A DNA stretch of 5,010 nt, taken from assembly GCA_902803255.1 (NCBI GenBank), contig CADCPG010000110.1, positions 1 to 5,010 of the forward strand, given 5' to 3'. The translations under genes were made by a program, and so were the position numbers. Below the pieces are notes generated by a model. The model was given only the letters and a program-made list of their open reading frames with translations, had not been told where the DNA came from and did no database searches. Positions 1 to 4,925 of this stretch are shown here, in pieces (within the stretch, counting starts at the first letter, position 1; each line of letters starts with the position of its first letter). The DNA comes from an uncultured Ruminococcus sp. (GTDB lineage Bacteria; Bacillota; Clostridia; Oscillospirales; CAG-272).

Positions 1-653
1 AGGAACTTGTACGCCTTCTCCAGCATTTCGTTCTTGCACTCGTCGATCTCGTCTTCGGCGGCTCCGCCCGCGACGAGCCTGCGGAGTATCGCTGCCCCGC
101 GGCGCAGGAAGCGGTTGAGCACGCTGTTGAGGTTGGCCGTCGAGGACGACTGCTGAGTCTCGGGCATGACGTCCTTCGGGACGATGCCGTACTTGCGGAC
201 TATGTTCATGAACATGTCCCACTGTCCGCCGTCGCCCACGCCGGTGGAGACGACATACGCGACGGTGCGCTCGTCGGCCGGCCTGCCGGCGGTCTCGATG
301 ATCGTATCGAAGAAGTAGTTCACGCGCTCGAACTTGTCCCAGAAGGCGAGATAGCTCTGCGACAGTTCAAAAGAATCGATGTTCAGCTGCTTCGCGATGA
401 TCTCGCGCAGCAGGTTCGCCGCGGCGAAGAGCCAGCATCTGCCGCTCGACTTCTGGTTGGTCGCCGACATCGTTTTGATGTCGGTGGAGAAGCGGAAAAG
501 CATCTTGCGCGACGCCTCCGGATCGAAGGCAAGGCTGTTCATACCCGTCATCGAGAAGGCGTGCGTCATGGCGCGGCGCACGGGGTCGGCCTCGTACGCG
601 GCTCTGAACTTTTGAAGCTGCTCCGGGGTGACCGGTCTGGCGTAGTGTTCCAT
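1..653 (-). CDS. pepC: Aminopeptidase C (C1-family cysteine peptidase, bleomycin hydrolase family), N-terminal part
   Basis: Cytoplasmic papain-fold aminopeptidase that removes N-terminal residues from peptides; family members form hexameric barrels with the active sites inside. The visible 217 residues begin MEHYARPVTP. The hallmark segment NQKSSGRCWLFAA lies at residues 66-78: Gln67 is the oxyanion-hole residue and Cys73 the nucleophile, six residues apart as in papain (Q19/C25). STGVGDGGQWDMF (137-148) is another typical PepC stretch. The family is usually about 440-450 residues, so the catalytic His and Asn lie off the left edge; truncation is only by the window. The start at 653 is supported by GGAGGA 7 nt upstream. 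It lies 57 bp downstream of the kinase-like gene on the same strand with no clear hairpin between, so co-transcription is plausible. An AT-rich TATGAT lies in the gap but has no convincing -35. Family assignment is very secure. Confidence 0.96.
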   Translation of the reverse strand, partial: MEHYARPVTPEQLQKFRAAYEADPVRRAMTHAFSMTGMNSLAFDPEASRKMLFRFSTDIKTMSATNQKSSGRCWLFAAANLLREIIAKQLNIDSFELSQSYLAFWDKFERVNYFFDTIIETAGRPADERTVAYVVSTGVGDGGQWDMFMNIVRKYGIVPKDVMPETQQSSSTANLNSVLNRFLRRGAAILRRLVAGGAAEDEIDECKNEMLEKAYKF

Positions 654-710
654 TGTGTTGTCCTCCGATTATTGTTATTTTATTCACTGATCATAACGCG
701 GGCGGGGTGC

Positions 711-1343
711 TCACGCGTTCTCTTTTCCGCAGTTCTCGAACCAGTCGCGTATGAGCGCGGCGAGTCCGGGGACGAGCAGCTTCACGGTGCAGCCGGAGGT
801 GTTCACGATGAGCCTGTAGCTCGTCCTGTTCCCCCAGCGGAAGTCGGAGATCATCTCGCAGTCGCGCTTGCGGTTGCGGTCGATCATCCTCATCTTGCTC
901 AGCAGCACGCGGTCGGAAAAGTTTTCGTCGGGCTGGGCGCGCTCGCGGCAGCGTTTCAGCTTCGATGCGGTGTCGGCGCAGACGAAGATGTCGTACGGGG
1001 AGTAGTCCTTCAGCAGCACGTTTGCGTTGCGGCCGACGATCACGCAGTCGCGTCCGGCGGCGGCGATCCCCTTTATCACGCCGGTCTCGGCCCGCATCAG
1101 CTCGACGGGCGGCAGGTGCGCCTCGGGCGTCACGTGCAGCGACTGGCGCGTCAGGATCGGAGCCGACGACGGGAAGGAGTGTGTCAGCATATAGTCGGCG
1201 TAGTCCTCGCTGACGCCGCATCTGTCCGCTATGGCCTCGATGATCCGGCTGTCGTAGTAGTCGATACCCATATATTCGGCAAGTCTTTTCCCGAGTTCTC
1301 GTCCGCCGCTGCCGAATTCGCGGCTCACAGTTATGATTCTCAT
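711..1343 (-). CDS. Cytidylate kinase-like P-loop protein
   Basis: A 210-residue protein of the cytidylate-kinase-like family, P-loop NMP-kinase fold. The N-terminus MRIITVSREFGSGGRELG (1-18) is the modified P-loop typical of this group, with GSGGRE contacting phosphate. CVIVGRNANVLL (100-111) is the second conserved core strand and loop. RNRKRDCEM (156-164) with Trp170 fits the lid/C-terminal region, and RLIVNTSG (177-184) is the usual terminal strand. Members of this family are often annotated as cytidylate kinase, but true CMP kinase (Cmk) differs in sequence; the substrate is unproven, so no symbol is given. The start at 1343 fits the family start exactly, although the ribosome binding site is poor (only GGA about 9 nt upstream). 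The TGA stop lies at 711-713. The gene is first of a minus-strand pair with pepC. A TATAAT box about 75 bp upstream on the same strand is the likely promoter. Cytoplasmic; no signal or membrane segment. Confidence 0.9.
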   Translation of the reverse strand: MRIITVSREFGSGGRELGKRLAEYMGIDYYDSRIIEAIADRCGVSEDYADYMLTHSFPSSAPILTRQSLHVTPEAHLPPVELMRAETGVIKGIAAAGRDCVIVGRNANVLLKDYSPYDIFVCADTASKLKRCRERAQPDENFSDRVLLSKMRMIDRNRKRDCEMISDFRWGNRTSYRLIVNTSGCTVKLLVPGLAALIRDWFENCGKENA

Positions 1344-1371
1344 GGCAAAGTCCGTAAAAAAATGATATAAT
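1342..1371 (+). promoter_or_regulatory. Candidate plus-strand promoter upstream of the HTH gene
   Basis: ATGGCA (1342-1347, four of six matches to TTGACA) and a perfect TATAAT (1366-1371) lie 18 bp apart. Transcription would start near 1378 and run through a leader of about 310 nt to the HTH gene at 1688. The -35 overlaps the start codon of the minus-strand kinase-like gene. The -10 sits in a segment resembling the tRNA-Ser promoter at the right end of the window, so it could be a relic. Confidence 0.35.
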
Positions 1372-1408
1372 ATATGTGTCTGTAAAGCGCGGAGGTCTTG
1401 AAAAACCG
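1354..1408 (+). pseudogene. Possible deleted remnant of a tRNA-Ser gene with its promoter
   Basis: Three blocks match the tRNA-Ser locus in the same order. GTAAAAAAATG (1354-1364) equals 4869-4879; ATGATATAAT (1362-1371) equals 4899-4908; GGTCTTGAAAA (1394-1404) equals the anticodon arm at 4956-4966, with CCG following in both (one extra A here). The first two blocks overlap by ATG at 1362-1364, which is what loss of 22 bp between two ATG repeats in the tRNA promoter would give. CGGAG precedes the anticodon block as it begins the tRNA, so a second deletion would have removed the D arm. No intact tRNA can fold here. The AT-rich blocks could match by chance, hence low confidence. Confidence 0.3.
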
Positions 1409-1416
1409 CCTTATAA

Positions 1417-1445
1417 ATTATAACACAAAAACGTCACGGCCGCAA
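1417..1445 (-). promoter_or_regulatory. Candidate sigma-A promoter for the kinase-like gene and pepC
   Basis: On the minus strand TTGCGG (1440-1445) and a perfect TATAAT (1417-1422) are separated by 17 bp. Initiation would fall near 1410, giving a leader of roughly 65 nt before the kinase-like start at 1343. The -35 matches only TTG of the consensus. The -10 lies in an AT-rich near-palindrome (TTATAA-A-TTATAA, 1411-1423), so the strand choice is not certain. Confidence 0.4.
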
Positions 1446-1560
1446 TCATTTTCGGGTGCGAACGCGATATTTGCCGTTTTTTCCGCCGCGGGAGTCATGT
1501 CGCGGGGGGCGGGGTCGGGAACGGCGGAATGCCGCAGGCAGCGAAAGCCGGGGCGCGGCA

Positions 1561-1830
1561 GAGAACAGGGCAGGGGCGCGCAGAACAGAATAGAACCGGA
1601 TGAACAGAAAGAATAGATATAACAGGACAAAAGAAACAGGATAGAAGAAAACAGAAAGAACAGAACTGAAGAGAAGAGAGAACGCAGATGGAAGAGAAAG
1701 AGAAGATAATAGAATCAGAAACAGAAACGGACAGCGAGAAGGAGAAGGAGAAGGGGACAGAGGCAGAGGCAGAGACAGCGCCCGTGCGCGAGACTGAAGC
1801 GGAAGATGAAGCGGAAACGCGTAACGCCCG
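1561..1830 (+). repeat. Purine-rich simple-sequence tract spanning leader and 5' end of the HTH gene
   Basis: The plus strand is strongly purine-biased; 1621-1740 contains only 19 pyrimidines in 120 bases. CAGAA recurs at 1581, 1586, 1605, 1652, 1661, 1716 and 1722, mixed with ACAGG, AGAGA and AGAAGG words, giving a degenerate short-period repeat rather than a clean tandem array. The tract starts in untranslated DNA and continues without a break across the start codon at 1688 into codons for Glu, Lys, Thr and Ala. In the remaining gene-free stretch from 1424 to 1560 I see no RNA gene or clear terminator. Confidence 0.6.
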
Positions 1831-2647
1831 GCGCGAACGGTCTCCCCTGAGCCTGATCGAAAAGGTAAGGGCTTATCTCGCGCGGCATTATATCCCGGAG
1901 GCCGCGGAGGAGGCGGCGGAAGACGCGACGGCGGGCTCGACGGCGGACCAGACGGCATTCGCGGCGCCGCTGCCGTCACAGGCGGGAATCAGGCCGTCGG
2001 AACGCGGCAGGAAAAAGAAAAAGCCGCGGATGGCAGCGGCGGGAAGCTTCGGGAAAAAGCGCGGCGCGAAAAAAGACGCGGCTGAATTCGCGGAGTTTTA
2101 CGCCTGCAGTGCGGAAGCCGCAGAAAACGGAGCGGACCGTGACGCCGGACGCCTCAAAGAGGCCTTTATCGCCCCGGACGCCGTGCAGGCCGTCCCGCCG
2201 CACCCCGGCCGCGACGGTGCGAGCGGCGTCCCCGCCGGGATGCGGCCGGCGCCGGAGTCCGGGCGTGAAGATGAGATACGCCGGATCATCGAGGAGATCG
2301 ACGAGGGCTTCGCGCTGAAGCTCATGCGGCTCATCGACAGGCGGGGCATGGACGACGTCACCTGCTACAAGAAGGCGGGGGTGTCGAGGCAGACCTGGTA
2401 CAAGATAATGAACGACGGCGACTACCGCCCGGGCAAGAAGACGGTGCTGGCGTTCGCCTTCGCGCTCGAGCTCACCTACGAGGAGACCCAGGCGCTGCTC
2501 GGGTCGGTCGGGCTGACGCTGTCGCGAAGCAGCAAATTCGACGTGATCGTCGAGTACTTCCTGAAAGCGCGCAACTACGACACGGCGGCTCTCGACGACG
2601 TCCTCTTCAGCTTCGACCAGGAGACGCTGATGTCGGTCGGGCTCTGA
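1688..2647 (+). CDS. Protein with disordered acidic/basic N-terminus and C-terminal XRE-like HTH domain
   Basis: Function unknown; 319 residues. Residues 1-50 are low-complexity Glu/Lys/Thr/Ala. A short helical patch, SPLSLIEKVRAYLARHYIPE (52-71), follows, then an Ala-, Arg- and Lys-rich linker with a basic run GRKKKKPR (107-114). From about 205 the sequence becomes folded and conserved-looking. FALKLMRLIDRRGM leads into an HTH (CYKKAGVSRQTWYKIMN, 226-242), then PGKKTVLAFAFALELTYEET and LLGSVGLTLS, the helix order of lambda-repressor/XRE folds. A C-terminal extension contains FDVIVEYFLKARNYD. I recall this C-terminal module from Firmicutes proteins of mixed architecture, including macro-domain proteins; no macro domain is present here. 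An in-frame TGA at 1667-1669 makes ATG 1688 the first possible start, but its ribosome binding site is weak (AGAGAG) and the true start could be internal. Codon use changes to strongly GC-ending near codon 195. No signal peptide or membrane segment is seen. The VWA gene follows 147 bp downstream. Confidence 0.75.
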   Translation: MEEKEKIIESETETDSEKEKEKGTEAEAETAPVRETEAEDEAETRNARRERSPLSLIEKVRAYLARHYIPEAAEEAAEDATAGSTADQTAFAAPLPSQAGIRPSERGRKKKKPRMAAAGSFGKKRGAKKDAAEFAEFYACSAEAAENGADRDAGRLKEAFIAPDAVQAVPPHPGRDGASGVPAGMRPAPESGREDEIRRIIEEIDEGFALKLMRLIDRRGMDDVTCYKKAGVSRQTWYKIMNDGDYRPGKKTVLAFAFALELTYEETQALLGSVGLTLSRSSKFDVIVEYFLKARNYDTAALDDVLFSFDQETLMSVGL

Positions 2648-2674
2648 CACGTTCTTTTCGATGTAAACCGTCGA

Positions 2675-2706
2675 TTGACCCGAAAGGGCGGCCGACGCGG
2701 TATAAT
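2675..2706 (+). promoter_or_regulatory. Candidate promoter of the VWA gene
   Basis: A perfect TATAAT lies at 2701-2706 and TTGACC at 2675-2680. The 20 bp spacing is longer than the preferred 17, so activity may need an activator or a different -35. The 11-mer CGCGGTATAAT (2696-2706) is repeated exactly at the pfp promoter (3522-3532). Initiation would be near 2713, about 80 nt before the VWA start. Confidence 0.5.
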
Positions 2707-2724
2707 ATGTCTGCAAGGTGCGCG

Positions 2725-2758
2725 GGAGACCGCGCGGGTCTCCGGGACTGCAGCCCGG
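2725..2758 (+). promoter_or_regulatory. Structured leader of the VWA gene (two overlapping hairpins)
   Basis: GGAGACC (2725-2731) and GGTCTCC (2737-2743) form a perfect 7-bp stem around the loop GCGCG. CCGGG (2742-2746) and CCCGG (2754-2758) form a second stem that shares bases 2742-2743 with the first, so the full stems exclude one another. No U-tract follows, so this is not a typical intrinsic terminator. No known riboswitch class is recognised. Confidence 0.35.
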
Positions 2759-2794
2759 GGGCGGATCCGGAAAAAGAAAGGAAAGCAGACAGAA

Positions 2795-3481
2795 ATGAAC
2801 GAAAAGATCACCGAAATAGTATTCATCATCGACCGCAGCGGATCGATGTCGGGCTTCGAGGCGGACACCGTCGGAGGTTTCAACTCGACCCTGAAGCAGC
2901 AGCGCGAGGACACCCTCGAGGGGAGCACCGCGTACGTCACGACCGTCCTCTTCTCGAACGAGGCCGAGACGGTCCACGACCGCCTGCCCATCGAAAAGGT
3001 CGCCGAGATGAAGCTCTCGGACTACCGCGTCGGCGGCTGCACCGCCCTGATGGACGCCGTGGGCGACACCGTGAAGCACATCCGCGAGATCCACAAGTAC
3101 GTGAGGCCGGAGGACGTCCCGGGCCACACGATCTTCATCATCACCACCGACGGCTACGAGAACGCCAGCCGCCGCTACGACGCGAAGAGCATCAAGTCGC
3201 TGATCAAGACGATGACCGAAGAATACGGCTGGAAATTCATTTTCCTCGCCGCCAACATCGACGCCGCCGAGGCAGCCGGAAACATCGGGATCGCAGGCAG
3301 CATGGCAGTCAATTTCGACATGACGGCGGAGGGCTGCGCCAAATCCTACAGGGCGATGTCAAAGGCGATAAAGGCGGGACGCAGAGGCATAGATATCTGC
3401 GAAAACGCCGCCTGGCGCGAAGAGCTCGACGCCGACAACGCCGGGAAGAAGACGGGAAAGAGCTCGCGCAGAGGCTCCTGA
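2795..3481 (+). CDS. Stand-alone VWA-domain protein with intact MIDAS
   Basis: A 228-residue soluble protein consisting almost entirely of one von Willebrand factor A domain, a metal-dependent binding module that typically scaffolds protein-protein contacts. The first strand and MIDAS motif EIVFIIDRSGSMSG cover residues 7-20, with Asp13, Ser15 and Ser17 as metal ligands. Thr83 in VGGCTALMDA (79-88) and Asp119 in IFIITTDGYENAS (113-125) complete the five-residue site. YGWKFIFLAANIDA (144-157) is the later core strand. The tail (217-228) is short and basic. There is no signal peptide or transmembrane segment, so a cytoplasmic location is inferred. ATG 2795 is chosen because the VWA strand begins at once and AAAGGA lies 12 nt upstream; the frame is open back to a TTG at 2675, but that would overlap the promoter. 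It lies 147 bp after the HTH gene and probably belongs with it functionally. The partner and process are unknown; no kinase, phosphatase or MoxR ATPase neighbour is seen. Confidence 0.88.
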   Translation: MNEKITEIVFIIDRSGSMSGFEADTVGGFNSTLKQQREDTLEGSTAYVTTVLFSNEAETVHDRLPIEKVAEMKLSDYRVGGCTALMDAVGDTVKHIREIHKYVRPEDVPGHTIFIITTDGYENASRRYDAKSIKSLIKTMTEEYGWKFIFLAANIDAAEAAGNIGIAGSMAVNFDMTAEGCAKSYRAMSKAIKAGRRGIDICENAAWREELDADNAGKKTGKSSRRGS

Positions 3482-3503
3482 GGGGGCAGACAGCAACCGA
3501 ATC

Positions 3504-3532
3504 TTGATTTTTCGGCCGAACCGCGGTATAAT
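3504..3532 (+). promoter_or_regulatory. Sigma-A type promoter of pfp
   Basis: TTGATT (3504-3509) and a perfect TATAAT (3527-3532) are separated by 17 bp. Predicted initiation near 3539 gives a leader of about 65 nt to the pfp start. The leader has a small GC hairpin, CGCC/GGCG (3569-3572 and 3577-3580), just before the ribosome binding site. The spacer includes the palindrome TTCGGCCGAA (3511-3520). Confidence 0.75.
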
Positions 3533-3573
3533 GTATACTGTAAATACAGTATGCACTGCCGCGGTTCGCGCCG
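3513..3573. repeat. Long nested inverted repeat enclosing the pfp -10 region
   Basis: The outer arms CGAACCGCGG (3517-3526) and CCGCGGTTCG (3559-3568) are perfect reverse complements. Allowing one extra C at 3569, the arms extend by CGGC (3513-3516) and GCCG (3570-3573) to 14 bp. The operator-like palindrome at 3532-3555 lies inside, its centre offset by only 1 bp. The duplex could extrude as a cruciform, and read-through RNA from the VWA gene could fold over the whole 61 nt. Confidence 0.7.
3532..3555 (+). promoter_or_regulatory. Palindromic operator candidate at the pfp start site
   Basis: TGTATACTGT (3532-3541) and ACAGTATGCA (3546-3555) are inverted repeats matching at nine of ten positions around the spacer AAAT. 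The core is TGTA-AA-TACA. It begins at the last base of the -10 and covers the expected +1, the usual place for a repressor dimer site. The regulator is not identifiable; CTG-N6-CAG does not match the E. coli LexA spacing of N10. Confidence 0.5.
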
Positions 3574-3603
3574 TTCGGCGGAAGGAAGAGGGAGGATCAT
3601 CGC

Positions 3604-4836
3604 ATGAAAAAAAGAAACGCCGTCGTTGCGCAGTCGGGAGGACCGACCTGCGCGATCAACGCAACGCTGGCAGGTGTAGTCAGGGGGGCGGCTGCCTCGG
3701 AGGAGATCGGAACGCTCTACGGGGCGCTCAACGGCGTCGAAGGAATGCTCGACGGAGACGGAAGAGTCGTGGATCTCGGGAGCCTGGTAAAGGATGACGA
3801 CGGGATCAGACTGCTCGCCGCGACTCCCGCCGCGGCACTGGGTTCCTGCCGGAAGAAACTGCCCCGGCTCGACGACCCCGACGGAGAGGCCACATATGAA
3901 AAACTGTTCGACTTTTTCGCAAGATACGATATCGGCTATTTCTTCTACATCGGAGGAAACGACTCGATGGACACCGCCGACAAAGTGTCAAAATACGCGG
4001 CGGCGCACGGCTTCGACATCCGTGTCATCGGCATCCCGAAGACGATAGACAACGACCTTCTCGGCACCGACCACACCCCGGGCTACGGCTCGGCCGCAAA
4101 GTACATCGCGGTTTCGATGGCGGAGATGATCCGCGACTGCGCGGTATATACCGTCAAGGCGGTGACCGTCGTGGAGATCATGGGGCGCGACGCCGGCTGG
4201 CTGACCGCCGCCGCGGCGCTGCCCCGGCTGAACGGCGAGGGACCCGACTATATCTACCTGCCCGAGCGGGCGTTCGACCGCGACAGATTCATCGATGACG
4301 TCAAGGCTGCCCTTGAGCGGCACCCGAATGTCGTCGTGGCGGTATCCGAGGGCATCCGCGACAGCGAGGGACATTACGTCGGCGAAGGCACCCAGAGCGG
4401 CTCTCTCGACGTGTTCGGCCACAGATATCTCGCCGGCACCGGGAAGGCCCTCGAGCTGCTCGTGAAGGAGAAGATCGGCTGCAAGGTGAGGTCGGTCGAG
4501 CTCAACATACTCCAGAGATGCGCGTCGCATATGGCGTCGCTGACCGACATAAACGAATCTCTCATGATCGGCGAGGCCGGCGTCCGTGCGGCGGTATCCG
4601 GAGTCACCGGCAGGATGATGAGTTTCGAGCGGACCGGCGGAGAGTATTCTGTCAGAGCGGTCTCGAAGGATATCTCGGGACTTGCCAACAAGGTAAAGAC
4701 CGTTCCTGACGAGTTCATAAACAGCGAAGGCAACGACGTCACAGACGAGTGCGTGGAATATCTCCGTCCCCTTATCGAAGGCGAAAATCCGATCGAATTC
4801 GTGAACGGGCTTCCCCGGCATTTCGTAATATCCTGA
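3604..4836 (+). CDS. pfp: Pyrophosphate-dependent 6-phosphofructokinase
   Basis: Cytoplasmic glycolytic enzyme phosphorylating fructose 6-phosphate to the 1,6-bisphosphate, here probably with PPi, and therefore reversibly. At 410 residues it is longer than the ~320-residue bacterial ATP enzyme and fits the PPi-type group. QSGGPTCAINATLAG (10-24) is the phosphate-donor loop. GGNDSM (117-122) carries Asp120 where ATP enzymes have Gly104 (E. coli numbering). PKTIDND (145-151) carries Lys146 where ATP enzymes have Gly124, and Asp149 is the catalytic base. Asp104/Lys124 is the accepted PPi signature. VEIMGRDAGWLTAAAAL (190-206) and LPER (219-222) bind the sugar phosphate, as does QR at 304-305. 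The start at 3604 is set by GGAGG (3591-3595) with 8 nt spacing and by MKKRNAVVAQSGGP matching the family. It has its own promoter with a palindromic operator, so it is probably regulated separately from the VWA gene. A tRNA-Ser gene follows. The donor is inferred from residues; an ATP-using relative is a small possibility. Confidence 0.93.
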   Translation: MKKRNAVVAQSGGPTCAINATLAGVVRGAAASEEIGTLYGALNGVEGMLDGDGRVVDLGSLVKDDDGIRLLAATPAAALGSCRKKLPRLDDPDGEATYEKLFDFFARYDIGYFFYIGGNDSMDTADKVSKYAAAHGFDIRVIGIPKTIDNDLLGTDHTPGYGSAAKYIAVSMAEMIRDCAVYTVKAVTVVEIMGRDAGWLTAAAALPRLNGEGPDYIYLPERAFDRDRFIDDVKAALERHPNVVVAVSEGIRDSEGHYVGEGTQSGSLDVFGHRYLAGTGKALELLVKEKIGCKVRSVELNILQRCASHMASLTDINESLMIGEAGVRAAVSGVTGRMMSFERTGGEYSVRAVSKDISGLANKVKTVPDEFINSEGNDVTDECVEYLRPLIEGENPIEFVNGLPRHFVIS

Positions 4837-4838
4837 CG

Positions 4839-4851
4839 GCCGGCCGGCTTT
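4839..4851 (+). terminator. Weak terminator-like palindrome after pfp
   Basis: GCCGGCCGGC (4839-4848) directly follows the pfp stop and is followed by TTT. The sequence is a perfect palindrome, so a single RNA strand can form only a short stem (GCC/GGC) around GGCC. The T-run is just three bases. It could act as a poor intrinsic terminator, but the inverted repeat at 4861-4919 is an equally plausible 3' structure. Confidence 0.2.
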
Positions 4852-4860
4852 CATAAAAAC

Positions 4861-4919
4861 AACGGGAAGTAAAAAAATGTTGCATTAATCCGCGCAATAT
4901 GATATAATTACTTCCCGTT
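4861..4919. repeat. Nested inverted repeat enclosing the tRNA-Ser promoter
   Basis: AACGGGAAGTAA (4861-4872) and TTACTTCCCGTT (4908-4919) are perfect 12-bp reverse complements, 35 bp apart. Inside, ATGTTGC (4877-4883) and GCAATAT (4894-4900) form a second dyad with one mismatch. The -35 is in the inner left arm, and the last base of the -10 is the first base of the outer right arm. No T-run follows the right arm, so a simple terminator is not supported. Confidence 0.7.
4880..4908 (+). promoter_or_regulatory. Promoter of tRNA-Ser
   Basis: TTGCAT (4880-4885) and a perfect TATAAT (4903-4908) are 17 bp apart. Initiation near 4915 leaves a leader of about 11 nt before the mature 5' end at 4926. 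CCGT (4915-4918) in that leader can pair with ACGG (4924-4927), which includes the first two acceptor bases. Confidence 0.65.
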
Positions 4920-4925
4920 AAACAC

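Noticed and set aside
561..1370. Plus-strand open frame of 269 codons
   Set aside because: It runs antisense to the kinase-like gene and the pepC start, has no domain, and has an Ala/Val/Arg-rich composition typical of an antisense reading of GC-rich coding DNA.
1446..1979. Minus-strand open frame with a very hydrophobic Leu/Ser/Phe/Pro-rich product resembling a membrane protein
   Set aside because: It is the complement of the purine-rich tract: pyrimidine-rich codons automatically give Leu, Ser, Phe and Pro. It has no recognisable domain and overlaps the better-supported HTH gene.
2675..2794. Longer VWA protein starting at TTG 2675
   Set aside because: The extra 40 residues are Arg/Gly-rich and low-quality, the start would fall in the promoter -35, and ATG 2795 has a ribosome binding site and begins directly at the VWA strand.
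1976..3127. Minus-strand open frame of 383 codons
   Set aside because: It spans two confidently oriented plus-strand genes and their promoter region, is His/Arg/Val-rich and lacks any motif; it is an antisense shadow.
3481..3525. Intrinsic terminator after the VWA gene
   Set aside because: TTCGGCCGAA (3511-3520) is a palindrome without a usable loop, and the T-run lies before it rather than after it on the plus strand.
3532..3555. LexA-type SOS box
   Set aside because: The spacing is CTG-N6-CAG, not the E. coli CTG-N10-CAG, and it does not match the Firmicute GAAC-N4-GTTC box. pfp is also not an expected SOS gene.
3988..4854. Minus-strand open frame of 288 codons opposite pfp
   Set aside because: pfp is unambiguous on the plus strand; the antisense product shows no family features.
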